From Lacrimispora xylanolytica (GTDB lineage Bacteria > Bacillota > Clostridia > Lachnospirales > Lachnospiraceae), in NCBI RefSeq assembly GCF_026723765.1, contig NZ_CP113524.1, positions 4,281,001 through 4,345,000 of the forward strand: DNA of 64,000 bases, in the 5' to 3' direction. Of the stretch, positions 1 through 8,840 are shown one piece after another (position 1 is the stretch's first letter; each line of letters opens with the position of its first letter). Both the position numbers and the translations under genes were made by a program. The notes under the pieces are model-generated. The model had not been told where the DNA came from, made no database searches, and was given only the letters and a program-made list of their open reading frames with translations.

Positions 1-230
1 ACTACACATCTATTTTCTAAACGTAGTATAGCACGGATAGAAAAGGAAATCTATCTGCAAAACGTTCAATTTATCCTATGCTTTTTGTTAAATGTGCACA
101 AAAAAGTTTGGAATATTTCTTTCCGTACTATCATCAAAATCATATCATAATGGAAATTATAAGTCTACCATTTTTTACTAAATTCTGTATACTGAATATG
201 CCGGCAATTAAAATACGAAAGGAATGTAAT

Positions 231-992
231 ATGAAACCAAAACAATCGGATTGGTACAAACAGATATGGAGCCTTGATATTAAACATCACTCTTGGGTAG
301 AGGATACGGAAAGACAGGTAAATTTTATCATTGAAACGCTGAACTTAAAAGGAAATGAGCGAATCTTAGATCTGGCCTGCGGATACGGCAGGCACTCCTT
401 ATCATTTGCCAGGAAAGGCTTTGAAGTGGTGGGCATTGATATTACAAGAGATTATATTGAAGATGCCATAAAAACAGCAAGGGATTACTCCCTGCCTGCC
501 ACCTTCCTTTTATCCGATATCCGTGAGGTTACCTTTTCACAGGATTTTGATGTAGTACTGAATCTGGCGGACGGAGCCATTGGATATTTGGAAAATGACA
601 TGGAAAATCTGAAGATTTTTGACGTCATCTCAAACGCTTTGAAACCGGGTGGTGTACACGTTATGGATATCTGCCGGGCGGAACACGCAGAGCTTTATTT
701 CCCAAAATATAACTGGGAAGCAGGAAGCAGCACCCTGTCCCTCTCTCAATTTGAGTGGATTCCAGATAAAAGAATCATGCTCTATGGTGGGTATAGTCTC
801 CCCTACGGAGAACCAACCGTAAAGCCTGACATTATTTATGGAGACCCCATTCGCCTTTATTCAATGAAAGAGATTAAATCCATCTTGAGGACCAGAAATA
901 TGAAAGTGCAAAAAACTTATTCAGACTTTTTGGGAGCACCTGCTTCTCCAAAAAGCCTACAGCTTATGGTATTTTCAAAAAAACTTTCTTGA
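231..992 (+). CDS. Class I SAM-dependent methyltransferase
   Basis: A cytosolic methyltransferase of about 253 residues. The SAM-binding motif I (ILDLACGYGRH) sits near residues 45-55. The acidic strand-2 end (VVGID) and a motif IV-like stretch follow, as in Methyltransf_25/11 proteins. The reading frame is open further upstream, but the ATG at 231 follows an AAGGA-type ribosome site and gives a normal N terminus, so I chose it. The substrate is unknown. The gene ends where the promoter of the ArsR/MATE pair begins, so it is probably a separate transcript. Family call is firm; function is open. Confidence 0.82.
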   Translation: MKPKQSDWYKQIWSLDIKHHSWVEDTERQVNFIIETLNLKGNERILDLACGYGRHSLSFARKGFEVVGIDITRDYIEDAIKTARDYSLPATFLLSDIREVTFSQDFDVVLNLADGAIGYLENDMENLKIFDVISNALKPGGVHVMDICRAEHAELYFPKYNWEAGSSTLSLSQFEWIPDKRIMLYGGYSLPYGEPTVKPDIIYGDPIRLYSMKEIKSILRTRNMKVQKTYSDFLGAPASPKSLQLMVFSKKLS

Positions 993-1036
993 CAAACCAG
1001 GGCGGCAGGATTAATCTAATTAAGTAAAAGCTTAAT
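989..1036 (+). promoter_or_regulatory. Promoter with overlapping ArsR-type operator
   Basis: TTGACA at 989-994 and TAATCT at 1012-1017 are separated by 17 bases, a good sigma-A promoter. Right after it, ATTAAG at 1019-1024 and CTTAAT at 1031-1036 form a perfect inverted repeat with a 6-base gap. This position suits repression by the ArsR protein encoded just downstream (autoregulation, inferred). The -35 box overlaps the stop codon of the preceding gene. Confidence 0.65.
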
Positions 1037-1083
1037 CAAATACAACGAATAAAACTGTCATAGAGAAAAAGAAAGGAATCACC

Positions 1084-1410
1084 ATGGATCCTATCGCCAT
1101 TGTTCACATTATTACAGATCCTACCAGATATAAGATTCTGAAGCTATTAATGGAACGTCACTACTGTGTCAGAGCTGTGTCAAAAAAGCTAGGAATTAGT
1201 GAACCCGCTGTATCCCAGCAAATGAACCTATTAAAAAAAGCCGGTGTGATAACCGGGTCCAAAATGGGATACCATATGCATTATCTGGTCAATACTGATT
1301 TGGTAACTGATACGATCCGCCAATTTACCGAAACATTTTCGACGCAGCAAGAGAATGGTAAAGAAGCATTAGAATGCAGCTGTGAATATGAATGCGGAAA
1401 AAAGCAATGA
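1084..1410 (+). CDS. ArsR-family winged-helix repressor
   Basis: 108 residues with one winged helix-turn-helix domain (about residues 8-80). The recognition region reads VSKKLGISEPAVSQQM, typical of ArsR/SmtB regulators. The C-terminal tail is cysteine-rich (C-S-C then C near residues 98-104), which could bind metal or sense thiols; that is inference. A good AAAGGA site precedes the ATG. It lies 23 bases before a MATE pump, so it most likely controls that pump and itself through the inverted repeat at 1019-1036. The inducer is unknown. Confidence 0.85.
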   Translation: MDPIAIVHIITDPTRYKILKLLMERHYCVRAVSKKLGISEPAVSQQMNLLKKAGVITGSKMGYHMHYLVNTDLVTDTIRQFTETFSTQQENGKEALECSCEYECGKKQ

Positions 1411-1433
1411 AATCTATGACTTAGGAGCAAGAG

Positions 1434-2768
1434 ATGGACAAAGAATACTTAATTAACGATAAACCCGCCAAAGCCCTGGCTGTCTTTACTGTGCCGATGA
1501 TTATCGGCAACCTGTTCCAACAGTTTTATACCATGGCAGATTCGGTGATTGTAGGCCGTTTCGTCAGCGAGGATGCCCTGGCCGCCATAGGTGCTTCCTA
1601 TTCCTTTACCAATGTATTTATCTGTATTGCCATTGGAGGAGGCGTTGGCGCTTCGGTCATCACCGGACACTATCTGGGTGCCAGGAATTATAAGAAAATG
1701 ATACAGTCAGCCACAACGGCTCTCATCTCATTTTTAATTCTCAGCATCCTATTGGCTGCCATTGGACTTATGTTTGGCAGGAACTTCATGACCTATCTAA
1801 ACACCCCGGAGAATATTTTAGATATGGCTACGGATTACCTTCATATTTATTTCTGGGGTCTGCCCTTTTTATTTATGTATAACGTGATTTCCGCCATATT
1901 TAACGCAGTGGGAAAATCAAGAATTCCTTTGTATCTCCTGATTTTTTCCTCCCTGCTCAACATCCTTTTGGCTGTATTTATGGTCTATAATCTGGGACTT
2001 GGGGTACGGGGTGCCGCCTGGGCCACCTTTATTGCACAGGGCGTCTCTGTTTTGCTTTCCGTTCTTCTTTTAATCCGGGAATTTAAAAAATATGTCTCTT
2101 ACCTTCAGACTCCATTTGATTCTTCTTCTCTGTCGGAAATGTCAAAGGTGGCCCTGCCCTCTATCTTACAGCAGTCCACCGTGGCGATTGGAATGCTACT
2201 AGTCCAGTCCGTTGTTAACAGCTTTGGTAGTGAGGTATTGGCAGGCTTTTCTTCTGCCATGCGTGTAGAAAGTATTTGTGTGGTGCCTATGGCTGCCATT
2301 GGAAACGCCATGTCTTCCTATACCGCACAAAACCTGGGAGCAGGAAAGGCGGAACGGGTTCGAAAGGGCTATCATGCCGCCAATCAATTTATATTCCTGT
2401 TTGCTGTATTTACCTGTGTGATGTTAGAGCTGTTTCATACTCCCATCGTCAGGCTGTTTCTGGGAGGAGGCGGAACCCAGCTTGCATATGAGACCGGAAC
2501 CGGCTATTTAAGATTTATGGGCTTCTTCTTTGTTCTCATTGGCCTTAAGATGAGTACAGACGGCCTGCTTCGGGGGGCCGCCGATATGAAGATGTTCACC
2601 ATTGCAAACTTCGCAAATCTCACCATCCGGGTGGTTATGGCAGTCACTCTTGCCCCACGGTTCGGCATTGCCATGGTATGGTATGCGGTTCCCATTGGCT
2701 GGCTTACAAACTATATTATCTCTTATCTCCAGTACCGTACGGGGAAATGGAAAGCAGCCTTAGATTAG
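1434..2768 (+). CDS. MATE family multidrug/toxin efflux transporter
   Basis: A 444-residue inner-membrane protein with about twelve hydrophobic segments and the MATE start pattern (KALAVFTVPMIIGNLFQQFYTM, residues about 12-33, here split by strongly hydrophobic helices). Length is standard for the family (440-460). MATE proteins export cationic or drug-like compounds using a sodium or proton gradient. It is cotranscribed with the upstream ArsR regulator, which suggests inducible efflux of whatever ligand that repressor senses. A strong terminator overlaps its 3' end. Confidence 0.9.
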   Translation: MDKEYLINDKPAKALAVFTVPMIIGNLFQQFYTMADSVIVGRFVSEDALAAIGASYSFTNVFICIAIGGGVGASVITGHYLGARNYKKMIQSATTALISFLILSILLAAIGLMFGRNFMTYLNTPENILDMATDYLHIYFWGLPFLFMYNVISAIFNAVGKSRIPLYLLIFSSLLNILLAVFMVYNLGLGVRGAAWATFIAQGVSVLLSVLLLIREFKKYVSYLQTPFDSSSLSEMSKVALPSILQQSTVAIGMLLVQSVVNSFGSEVLAGFSSAMRVESICVVPMAAIGNAMSSYTAQNLGAGKAERVRKGYHAANQFIFLFAVFTCVMLELFHTPIVRLFLGGGGTQLAYETGTGYLRFMGFFFVLIGLKMSTDGLLRGAADMKMFTIANFANLTIRVVMAVTLAPRFGIAMVWYAVPIGWLTNYIISYLQYRTGKWKAALD

Positions 2769-2782
2769 AGGCTGCTTTTTTT
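2751..2782. terminator. Intrinsic terminator after the MATE gene
   Basis: AAAGCAGCCT at 2751-2760 pairs with AGGCTGCTTT at 2769-2778, followed by a T run. The left arm lies inside the last codons of the MATE gene. The convergent VOC gene ends against it. Confidence 0.85.
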
Positions 2783-3174
2783 CATACGCTTAAATACCAG
2801 TATACTCCGTATTCATCCACTACCTCTGCGCAGCAGGTGCTCCACGGAAGTGATCCCAGGGGCAAAAGTATGGTCCCTTTCTCACTTAATTTATGAAAGG
2901 CTCTTTTTACTTCCTCATCATGTTCAAAGCTTAAACCAAAACACATGGTAGGACGGGCTTCCTTTTGGTTGGAGGAAAGCATCATGTTTACCATTGTATC
3001 ATTTGTGGATTCGCTGATGGCAAATACTTCTTTCCCGTCTTTCTTAAGCTCTGCATGCATATAAGTTCCATCTGGATACACTTCATGATATCCCAGCGTA
3101 AGACCAAATGCTTCCCTGTAGCATTCCACAGCTTCCACTGTATTCTTAATGTATAACGTAGCTCCTAATTTCAC
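2782..3174 (-). CDS. VOC (glyoxalase/PhnB-like) family protein
   Basis: 130 residues with the PhnB-like vicinal oxygen chelate layout: LYIKNTVEAVECYREAFGL at the N terminus, a central acidic/hydrophobic repeat, and a C-terminal DEYGVYWYL motif in place of the usual D.fG..W. The start is GTG at 3172-3174, preceded by AAAAGGGG. Such small VOC proteins are often of unknown substrate, and some bind antibiotics or act as isomerases. Nothing in the neighbourhood fixes a role. Confidence 0.78.
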   Translation of the reverse strand: MKLGATLYIKNTVEAVECYREAFGLTLGYHEVYPDGTYMHAELKKDGKEVFAISESTNDTMVNMMLSSNQKEARPTMCFGLSFEHDEEVKRAFHKLSEKGTILLPLGSLPWSTCCAEVVDEYGVYWYLSV

Positions 3175-3329
3175 ATAGCACCCCTTTTCTAAGAATCATC
3201 TTCGCATTTCTTACATTATAACATTTAATTCTATAATTATTAAATGAAGTTCATAATCAAAAATAATTATAGAAATCATTACCATTTTATTGTATAATAA
3301 TTTCATCAAATAAAAGGAGTTGATATAAT

Positions 3330-3845
3330 ATGATGTGGATTATTGTAATTTTTGCCGCAGTAATAGCCTATTGCGTGTTTTATAACATTCGTTTAAAACA
3401 ATACAATCAAAGCGGGCTCCGGGCAGAAGAAGATAATGATTTAAAAAGTCAACTAAAGAATCTTCTGCATTGGGCAGGAGTTGATTTAACGAACAAAGTA
3501 TTCGTCAACGGACACTTTATAGAACAATCTTCCCTGGTACTGACTAAAACCACTTATTATTCCTACCTATTACTGTTTGACAAAGAGAGTGGCCCCATCG
3601 AAGTATACAGCTACTTGCCAGACGACAAAAAAATCGAACTGGTGGGAAGCTATTTCGTGGATCAGATCACCCCTAAGCCATATTCGACCGTTGGTACCAA
3701 CTATCTCTTTCACGACAAAGAGGGAAAGCACCTGTTTACCGTTCAGACTCTGGCCGAAGATTTGCCAGGAAGCAGTGAATATCAGATCAGCTATGGACAA
3801 AAGGAAGAGTATCAGGCTTTGCGTAACCGCTTTCATTTAACATAG
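3330..3845 (+). CDS. Membrane-anchored protein of unknown function
   Basis: 171 residues with one N-terminal hydrophobic helix (about residues 2-20) followed by a soluble domain rich in beta-type segments. I do not recognise the family. An AAAGGAG site lies before the ATG, and the next gene is a small membrane protein 33 bases downstream on the same strand. The two look like an operon. Topology suggests an anchored domain; which side of the membrane it faces is not determined. Confidence 0.6.
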   Translation: MMWIIVIFAAVIAYCVFYNIRLKQYNQSGLRAEEDNDLKSQLKNLLHWAGVDLTNKVFVNGHFIEQSSLVLTKTTYYSYLLLFDKESGPIEVYSYLPDDKKIELVGSYFVDQITPKPYSTVGTNYLFHDKEGKHLFTVQTLAEDLPGSSEYQISYGQKEEYQALRNRFHLT

Positions 3846-3877
3846 TAAAGATTCATCCATGAGAAAGGAGAAACGTT

Positions 3878-4099
3878 ATGACACCTCAATTGATTACATA
3901 CCTTATCTTTTTTATATCCCTAGGATACATCGGTTTTAATTTGTTTTCTTATTATAAGAATAAAAACAACGGATATGGCTTTCATTTTAAGCCCCTCTAT
4001 CTGATTGCTGCAGGAATTTTATTGCTGATATCCATTTATGCAATTGCTACCGGACAGACCTATGATAACCTGGTAGATAAAATAAATGGAAGCTTTTAA
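3878..4099 (+). CDS. Small two-helix membrane protein
   Basis: 73 residues with two hydrophobic helices (about 5-24 and 40-60) joined by a basic, Tyr/Asn-rich loop. A GAAAGGAG site is well placed before the ATG. It probably forms an operon with the preceding anchored protein and is closed by a strong hairpin terminator. No family recognised. Confidence 0.55.
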   Translation: MTPQLITYLIFFISLGYIGFNLFSYYKNKNNGYGFHFKPLYLIAAGILLLISIYAIATGQTYDNLVDKINGSF

Positions 4100-4130
4100 A
4101 TCATTACATCAGCCTTATATAAAGTAATAT

Positions 4131-4181
4131 AAAAGATACCCCTCGATTGGTTTCTTAGAATCCAGTCAAGGGGTATCTTTA
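4131..4181. terminator. Bidirectional terminator
   Basis: A long stem (AAAGATACCCC paired with GGGGTATCTTT, with further pairs inside) lies between the small membrane protein gene and the convergent DUF1266 gene. A/T runs on both sides allow it to serve both strands. Confidence 0.8.
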
Positions 4182-4221
4182 TTATGTTAACGTTTGCTTT
4201 ATGTAAACCAAATAAATAATT

Positions 4222-4887
4222 TTACTTCAGTTCACCAATGGGATATTCTTTCCATACAGAAGCCTCTTTTCCATTCAACATATCTGAAATCGGGTAAAGT
4301 ACGTCTCCCGGGTCAGCTCCATAGCAGATGCTACGTCCCATTAAGAAGGAAGCAGCATAATCCTGCCAGCTATGAAAACCAGCGCTTACAACTGCCGGTG
4401 CAATCCTGTTCTTTAATATGTTCCAGGCCTCATCCTGTGAAATATATCCTACGTGATAAGCACCTCTTGTAAGGAACGCAGCCCGTTCAAAATCCCATGC
4501 TGAGATGCTTCTGCATTCATCAAGGTACTTTTTATCAAATTTGTAGTCCTCTGCATATTCGTATAGTTCTTTAATGGCCATGGTAGCTTTGCCGCTAAGA
4601 GCTCCGGTATCTCCATTTTTATACTGCTCAAATTTATATCCAAACTCACCGCGGTGGCCTTCGGCTAAAAGCCACTCCAGAGTATCCGCAAATGACTTGG
4701 AGTCGGATATCTCCCAGGCATCAGCCAAAAGGTTCTTAAAATCATTTACATTAATACGCATTTCCAGTACATAGCCTGTAATATCGTTCATATCCACCAG
4801 AATATTTCCCAGGCCTAAATATACCTGATTGTCTTTTGAAACCTTGTTTTCTTCTATGAATTTCAGTCGTTTTCTTTTACCAAACAT
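4222..4887 (-). CDS. DUF1266 domain-containing protein
   Basis: 221 residues, soluble. The DUF1266 signature is visible: a Trp-rich first half (DAWEIS near 95 and LEWLLAEGHRGEF near 110-125), then AWDFERAAFLTRGAYHVGYIS and an EAW segment, and a final SWQDYAASFLMGR stretch. The function of the family is unknown; in enteric bacteria members are sometimes found near effector or toxin loci. A GGAGG site precedes the ATG. It stands alone between two opposite transcription units. Confidence 0.75.
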   Translation of the reverse strand: MFGKRKRLKFIEENKVSKDNQVYLGLGNILVDMNDITGYVLEMRINVNDFKNLLADAWEISDSKSFADTLEWLLAEGHRGEFGYKFEQYKNGDTGALSGKATMAIKELYEYAEDYKFDKKYLDECRSISAWDFERAAFLTRGAYHVGYISQDEAWNILKNRIAPAVVSAGFHSWQDYAASFLMGRSICYGADPGDVLYPISDMLNGKEASVWKEYPIGELK

Positions 4888-5031
4888 ATATTATCCTCCT
4901 TGCATAATAGTGGTGTCGTTACGCTGCTTCAGATACATCTTATGTTATTATTCTTCTGACACATATATTATACCAAAAATGGAAAAAGGAGGAAAGTTAC
5001 AAAAATCTTAAGCTAATATAAACATGAGGCA

Positions 5032-5622
5032 TTATACACGCCACTCTACAACCTCATTCATGCTTTTTCTAGGCCTTGCGCCCGGTGCCTCTTGTGCATA
5101 TCCGATTGATACAGCCGCAAATAGTTCACCGCCTGTATTTAAGTAGTTTTGCAGCTCATCATAAGCAAAATAAGTATCACAGATCCATAAGCTTCCCAGT
5201 CCAAGCTCAGTGGCTGTCAGTATCATATTTTCAATCGCCGCACCAATAGACTGAGCGTTACAGATCTCACTGATATGCTCTTCCTCGGTCAATGATGAGT
5301 GTACGTCAATGCCCACAGGATTGATGATAAAGATTGTTACTGGGGCTTGTTCCATAATCTTAAGGGTATGGGCTGCTCCAGAAATATAATGAGAGACATT
5401 CGGTAAAAGGGGACGTTCCTTTTCTCTCTCTAACCCATTTCTCATGACCGTCACCATGTCTGCCTTAGCATTTCCGGAAACGACCACAAATTTCCAGGGC
5501 TGACCATTTTTAGAGGAGGGGGCAAGTATACCGGACTGTATGATCTCTTCTATCATGTGCTTTGGCACCTCATCATCTTTGAATTTCCGTATGCTGCGTC
5601 TGTTTTTAATGGCTTCCAGCAT
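5032..5622 (-). CDS. Nitroreductase family FMN oxidoreductase
   Basis: 196 residues, usual length for the family. RRSIRKF near residue 8 is the FMN phosphate-binding motif. PSSKNGQPWKF follows near residue 35, and a late GLGSLWICDTYF segment corresponds to the second FMN-contact region. Family members reduce nitro compounds, quinones or enones using NAD(P)H. The substrate cannot be told here. An AAAGGAT site precedes the ATG. Confidence 0.85.
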   Translation of the reverse strand: MLEAIKNRRSIRKFKDDEVPKHMIEEIIQSGILAPSSKNGQPWKFVVVSGNAKADMVTVMRNGLEREKERPLLPNVSHYISGAAHTLKIMEQAPVTIFIINPVGIDVHSSLTEEEHISEICNAQSIGAAIENMILTATELGLGSLWICDTYFAYDELQNYLNTGGELFAAVSIGYAQEAPGARPRKSMNEVVEWRV

Positions 5623-5681
5623 GATTTTTCTATCCTTTCTCTTTCTTATATTTTATACACAATTGGCAATGTTACTTGCTT

Positions 5682-6323
5682 TCATTGTACATCCCTCATA
5701 CTCTCCATCATTCTCTTTAAGTTAATGTCTTTCCCATGTTCCATAATATAGGAATACACACAATCATAGCTTAAAGCTGCTCTCACAAATGCTTTATCCA
5801 GCTCTGGCAAGACATCAATTAGACTTTTTTTACTCAGAGAATTGATGTGTTTGATTAACTTAGTATCTTCCTTCTTCCGGTCTGCATCTTCAACCGGATA
5901 TCCAATACCAAACGGTTCTTCAAATAATGCATTCATAGTACTTTGCAGATTGATTTCACCCGCCCAGCCAAAATTCAGCCCTAAGGGATAGGAAACCACG
6001 TTTCCATCATTGATTCTTCCAAACAGGTAAGCATCAGAAGGGTTCTCAATATACCCGCATAATATTCCAGGAAGGCTGTTGCAGGCAAGCATCATTCCTT
6101 GTCCGGAAGAACACCCAGTCACAACAAAATCAACTGCCTTGCTCTCGATTAGCAAACTGATACATAATGCGATCTGAACATAGGAGTAGGTTCTCTTTTC
6201 CTCTCCAAAGACTCCAAAATTAATTACCTCATGCTCTTTGCCCCTGACAGCCATGTTAACACTGTTTTCTAATATACTGTTTTTATCACTCTGGGAACTG
6301 GCCTGTATCATTCCTATTTTCAT
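5682..6323 (-). CDS. RpiB/LacA/LacB-type sugar-phosphate isomerase family protein
   Basis: 213 residues. The N terminus (MKIGMIQASSQSDKN) and a central VDFVVTGCSSGQGMMLACN stretch match the RpiB/LacAB fold, where the Cys/Ser-Gly-rich loop binds the substrate phosphate. It is longer than RpiB (about 150 residues) because of an extra helical C-terminal extension, so it may be a divergent family member. A TAGGAG site precedes the ATG. With the SDR upstream on the same strand, a role in sugar or sugar-acid interconversion is plausible but not proven. Confidence 0.75.
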   Translation of the reverse strand: MKIGMIQASSQSDKNSILENSVNMAVRGKEHEVINFGVFGEEKRTYSYVQIALCISLLIESKAVDFVVTGCSSGQGMMLACNSLPGILCGYIENPSDAYLFGRINDGNVVSYPLGLNFGWAGEINLQSTMNALFEEPFGIGYPVEDADRKKEDTKLIKHINSLSKKSLIDVLPELDKAFVRAALSYDCVYSYIMEHGKDINLKRMMESMRDVQ

Positions 6324-6458
6324 GGTGTAACTCCTATAGGTATCTATTTGGTATTTTCTTTATGGTATCATTTATTCATAGAAAGCTCCAGACTTCTTTT
6401 GCACAATATTGTCAGTTCAGCTACTTTGTTTGTATTTGCTTTCCTTAAGTGCGAATAA

Positions 6459-6486
6459 AGCCCGGGACTTTTTACTGTCCCAGGCT
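6459..6486 (-). terminator. Terminator-like hairpin after the SDR gene
   Basis: On the minus strand AGCCTGGGAC pairs with GTCCCGGGCT around an A-rich loop, followed by a short T-rich stretch. It separates the SDR gene from the RpiB-like gene. Confidence 0.6.
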
Positions 6487-6491
6487 AATGA

Positions 6492-7259
6492 TTAAATGGT
6501 TGTCCAACCGCCGTCTATCTGAAGCAGCTGTCCTGTAGTATAGGAAGAGGCGTCAGACGCAAAATAAATCAAAGCCCCGTCTAATTCGCCGTCACGCCCC
6601 GGCCTTCCCATGGGGCATAAGTTGCAGATTGCATCGTACATCTCTTTGTTATCTAATACATCAGACGTCATTTCACTTGGGAAATAGGCAGGACCTATGG
6701 CATTTACGGTAACACCATGCTTGGCCCATTCATTGGCCAGTGATTTTGTCATCATCAGTACGGCCCCCTTTGTGGTAGCATATGCAGAGATGGGGAATCC
6801 CGGCATGGCAACGGTGGAATGAATGGAGCCAAGATTAATAATCCTACCATATTTCTGAGCTACCATAATACGCCCCACCTCGCGGGCAAAGAAAAACACA
6901 CCATTAATGTTGGTATCCATCATTCGATGCCACATTTCATCTGTGGTATTCTCCGCCGCATCCGAAAGACCAAGGCCTGCGTTGTTTACCAGGATATCAA
7001 TTCTGCCAAAATGCTCTTTTATATCTGCCACTGTCTGAACGATTTCTTCCGTCTTCGTTACATCGCATCCATGGGTATAGCACCTTACTCCCAGATCTTC
7101 AATTTCCTTTTTTACCGATTCCAAACGGTCCAGACGTCTGGCAACGATTGCAACATTCACACCTTCTCTTGCCAGTGCAAGGGCAAATTGTCTCCCAAGC
7201 CCGGAAGAAGCCCCCGTAACAATAGCAAACTTTCCTTTTAAGTCAAATAAGCTGCTCAT
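6492..7259 (-). CDS. SDR family oxidoreductase (gluconate 5-dehydrogenase-like)
   Basis: 255 residues, classic short-chain dehydrogenase. TGASSGLGRQ (about 15-24) is the dinucleotide loop, NNAGLG near 90 is conserved, and the catalytic Ser (GSIHS), Tyr and Lys (YATTK) are all present. LLQIDGGWTTI closes the protein as in gluconate 5-dehydrogenase and 2-deoxy-gluconate 3-dehydrogenase types. It should reduce or oxidise a keto sugar acid with NAD(P)H. AAAGGAGG lies before the ATG. Confidence 0.85.
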   Translation of the reverse strand: MSSLFDLKGKFAIVTGASSGLGRQFALALAREGVNVAIVARRLDRLESVKKEIEDLGVRCYTHGCDVTKTEEIVQTVADIKEHFGRIDILVNNAGLGLSDAAENTTDEMWHRMMDTNINGVFFFAREVGRIMVAQKYGRIINLGSIHSTVAMPGFPISAYATTKGAVLMMTKSLANEWAKHGVTVNAIGPAYFPSEMTSDVLDNKEMYDAICNLCPMGRPGRDGELDGALIYFASDASSYTTGQLLQIDGGWTTI

Positions 7260-7296
7260 TGTAAAACCTCCTTTGATTATATACTATTAAGCCCTG

Positions 7297-7794
7297 TTAT
7301 GTCAGCTCACGCTTCATCTGCTGCATATACAGAGACTTATTATCAATCCCTCGCATGGTAGCTAATATTCCATCTAAATGATCGTATTCATGCTGTAACA
7401 GTTCCGATAGATCACCTTCCAGAAACATCTTCTGGGGATTAAAATCCTGATCAAGGTATTCCATCTCTGCACGTCGATAACGTTCCACCTTTACCATGAG
7501 ACCTGGAAATGACATGCAATCATCGAGCAGCACATACGTCTCATCATCCGGAAAGGTTAAGACTGGGTTAATAAAAACGTACGGCTGATCGGTAAACATA
7601 TAAATCAGCCGTTTCTTAATTCCAATCTGAGGTGCCGCTACGGCACGGCCTGCACCATATGTTTTCCTGTAATCCATAAGAGTGTCATGTAAATCTTGTA
7701 CCCATTCCGCTAAAAAATCACGGTCCGAATCCACAATTTCTTCACTTAGCTCGTACAAATGAGGATTTCCAAGCTTTAATATTTCTCTTATCAT
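7297..7794 (-). CDS. def: Peptide deformylase
   Basis: 165 residues. It shows the three deformylase motifs: GRAVAAPQIG (motif 1), DDCMSFPG (motif 2 with the metal-binding Cys; the usual Glu is Asp), and QHEYDHLDG (motif 3, HExxH). The enzyme removes the N-formyl group from new proteins in the cytosol. The variant motif 2 and the location away from fmt and priA suggest an accessory or second deformylase rather than the main copy (inference). AAGGGG precedes the ATG. Confidence 0.85.
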   Translation of the reverse strand: MIREILKLGNPHLYELSEEIVDSDRDFLAEWVQDLHDTLMDYRKTYGAGRAVAAPQIGIKKRLIYMFTDQPYVFINPVLTFPDDETYVLLDDCMSFPGLMVKVERYRRAEMEYLDQDFNPQKMFLEGDLSELLQHEYDHLDGILATMRGIDNKSLYMQQMKRELT

Positions 7795-7834
7795 TGATAT
7801 TTCCCCTTTTCATGGAAGCTTGAATAAAACGTCC

Positions 7835-8776
7835 TTACATTTTCACTTCGTTAATCAGGATATTGAGATTAATTCTCTCACGCTCCAGCTCTGCCTTGCT
7901 GGAAGTATCTATGCTTCTTAAATGGCTTAAGACACGTTCAATCTGTCTCTTCGTATTTTCCACTTGAGACAGAGACTCATTAATCCGATTTAGCACCGCC
8001 CAATCTGCAAATAAACCGTCAAGGAAATAATCTGCAAAGCCTAGAAATCCGTCAATACTGACCTGCACATCAGCGTCAATTTTTACATCCGTCAGCTCAG
8101 TCTTAAACCGGCGCAGCTGTATCTGCAAATCTTCCACCTGATTCTGAGCTTCATCAAGATGACTGTGCTTTGCCATACCTGATATCAGTCCTCCCCCCAT
8201 TAAATCCCATGTACCCCAGCTCTTTGCACTGTCGATGTTAGAAAGAATCCGGTTCGTAATAACGAGGGCTTTTTCTCCGACAGAAAGAGCCTCCTCGATT
8301 TCCTTCCTTTGGCTTTCTATGAAAGAAATGCGTTTCTCCGTCTCATAGATTTCCACTGCCTCCTGAGATCCGGTGGATTTAATTGCTTCAGCCTTACTCT
8401 TTAACATTTTCTCATACTGTTTTTCACTGGCCCCTAACAATCTTATTTCCGTTTCGATTCGGGCAATATCTTCCTCCACCGCAGAAAGCTCACGAGAAGC
8501 CACATCGTATTTCACCTTAGCTGCATATGCTTCCTCCCGCTCCTTATCAAGCTTCTCTTCCTTTTTCCCTATAATCGCATAGAAGAAAGAGGATAGGCTG
8601 CCGCCCTCCAGTTGATCTACATCCTTTTGCTGTTCTAGTTTGCTTTTCTTAAGCTCATATACTTTCCCACTTAGCTCCTCACGTTGTATATATAATTGCT
8701 TCAGTTTGGTCTCCTCATGATTCTTTCGTGCAATTTTCTGTTGGAGAAGCTGTAATTGTTCATCATAATATGCCAT
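7835..8776 (-). CDS. Coiled-coil protein of unknown function
   Basis: 313 residues, strongly charged and helical, with long Glu/Lys/Gln heptad-like stretches through residues 1-60, 75-170 and 200-310. A Gly-rich break (WDLMGGGLISGMAKHSHLDEAQ, near 190-210, with hydrophobic centre) interrupts the coil. There is no signal peptide and no clear membrane helix. I do not recognise an enzymatic domain. It lies 40 bases upstream of the deformylase gene on the same strand and may share its transcript. Confidence 0.65.
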   Translation of the reverse strand: MAYYDEQLQLLQQKIARKNHEETKLKQLYIQREELSGKVYELKKSKLEQQKDVDQLEGGSLSSFFYAIIGKKEEKLDKEREEAYAAKVKYDVASRELSAVEEDIARIETEIRLLGASEKQYEKMLKSKAEAIKSTGSQEAVEIYETEKRISFIESQRKEIEEALSVGEKALVITNRILSNIDSAKSWGTWDLMGGGLISGMAKHSHLDEAQNQVEDLQIQLRRFKTELTDVKIDADVQVSIDGFLGFADYFLDGLFADWAVLNRINESLSQVENTKRQIERVLSHLRSIDTSSKAELERERINLNILINEVKM

Positions 8777-8840
8777 ATGGAAATCCTCTCTTTCTCTATA
8801 ACTGTCCCAACATCTGCGTCATAGTGTCTATTTTTCTATT

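Noticed and set aside
2678..2896. Frame overlapping the end of the MATE gene and the terminator
   Set aside because: Runs through a terminator and overlaps two supported genes; no ribosome site.
7835..8776. Phage-shock or PspA-like identity for the coiled-coil protein
   Set aside because: The coil pattern alone is not enough and the PspA motifs are not seen.
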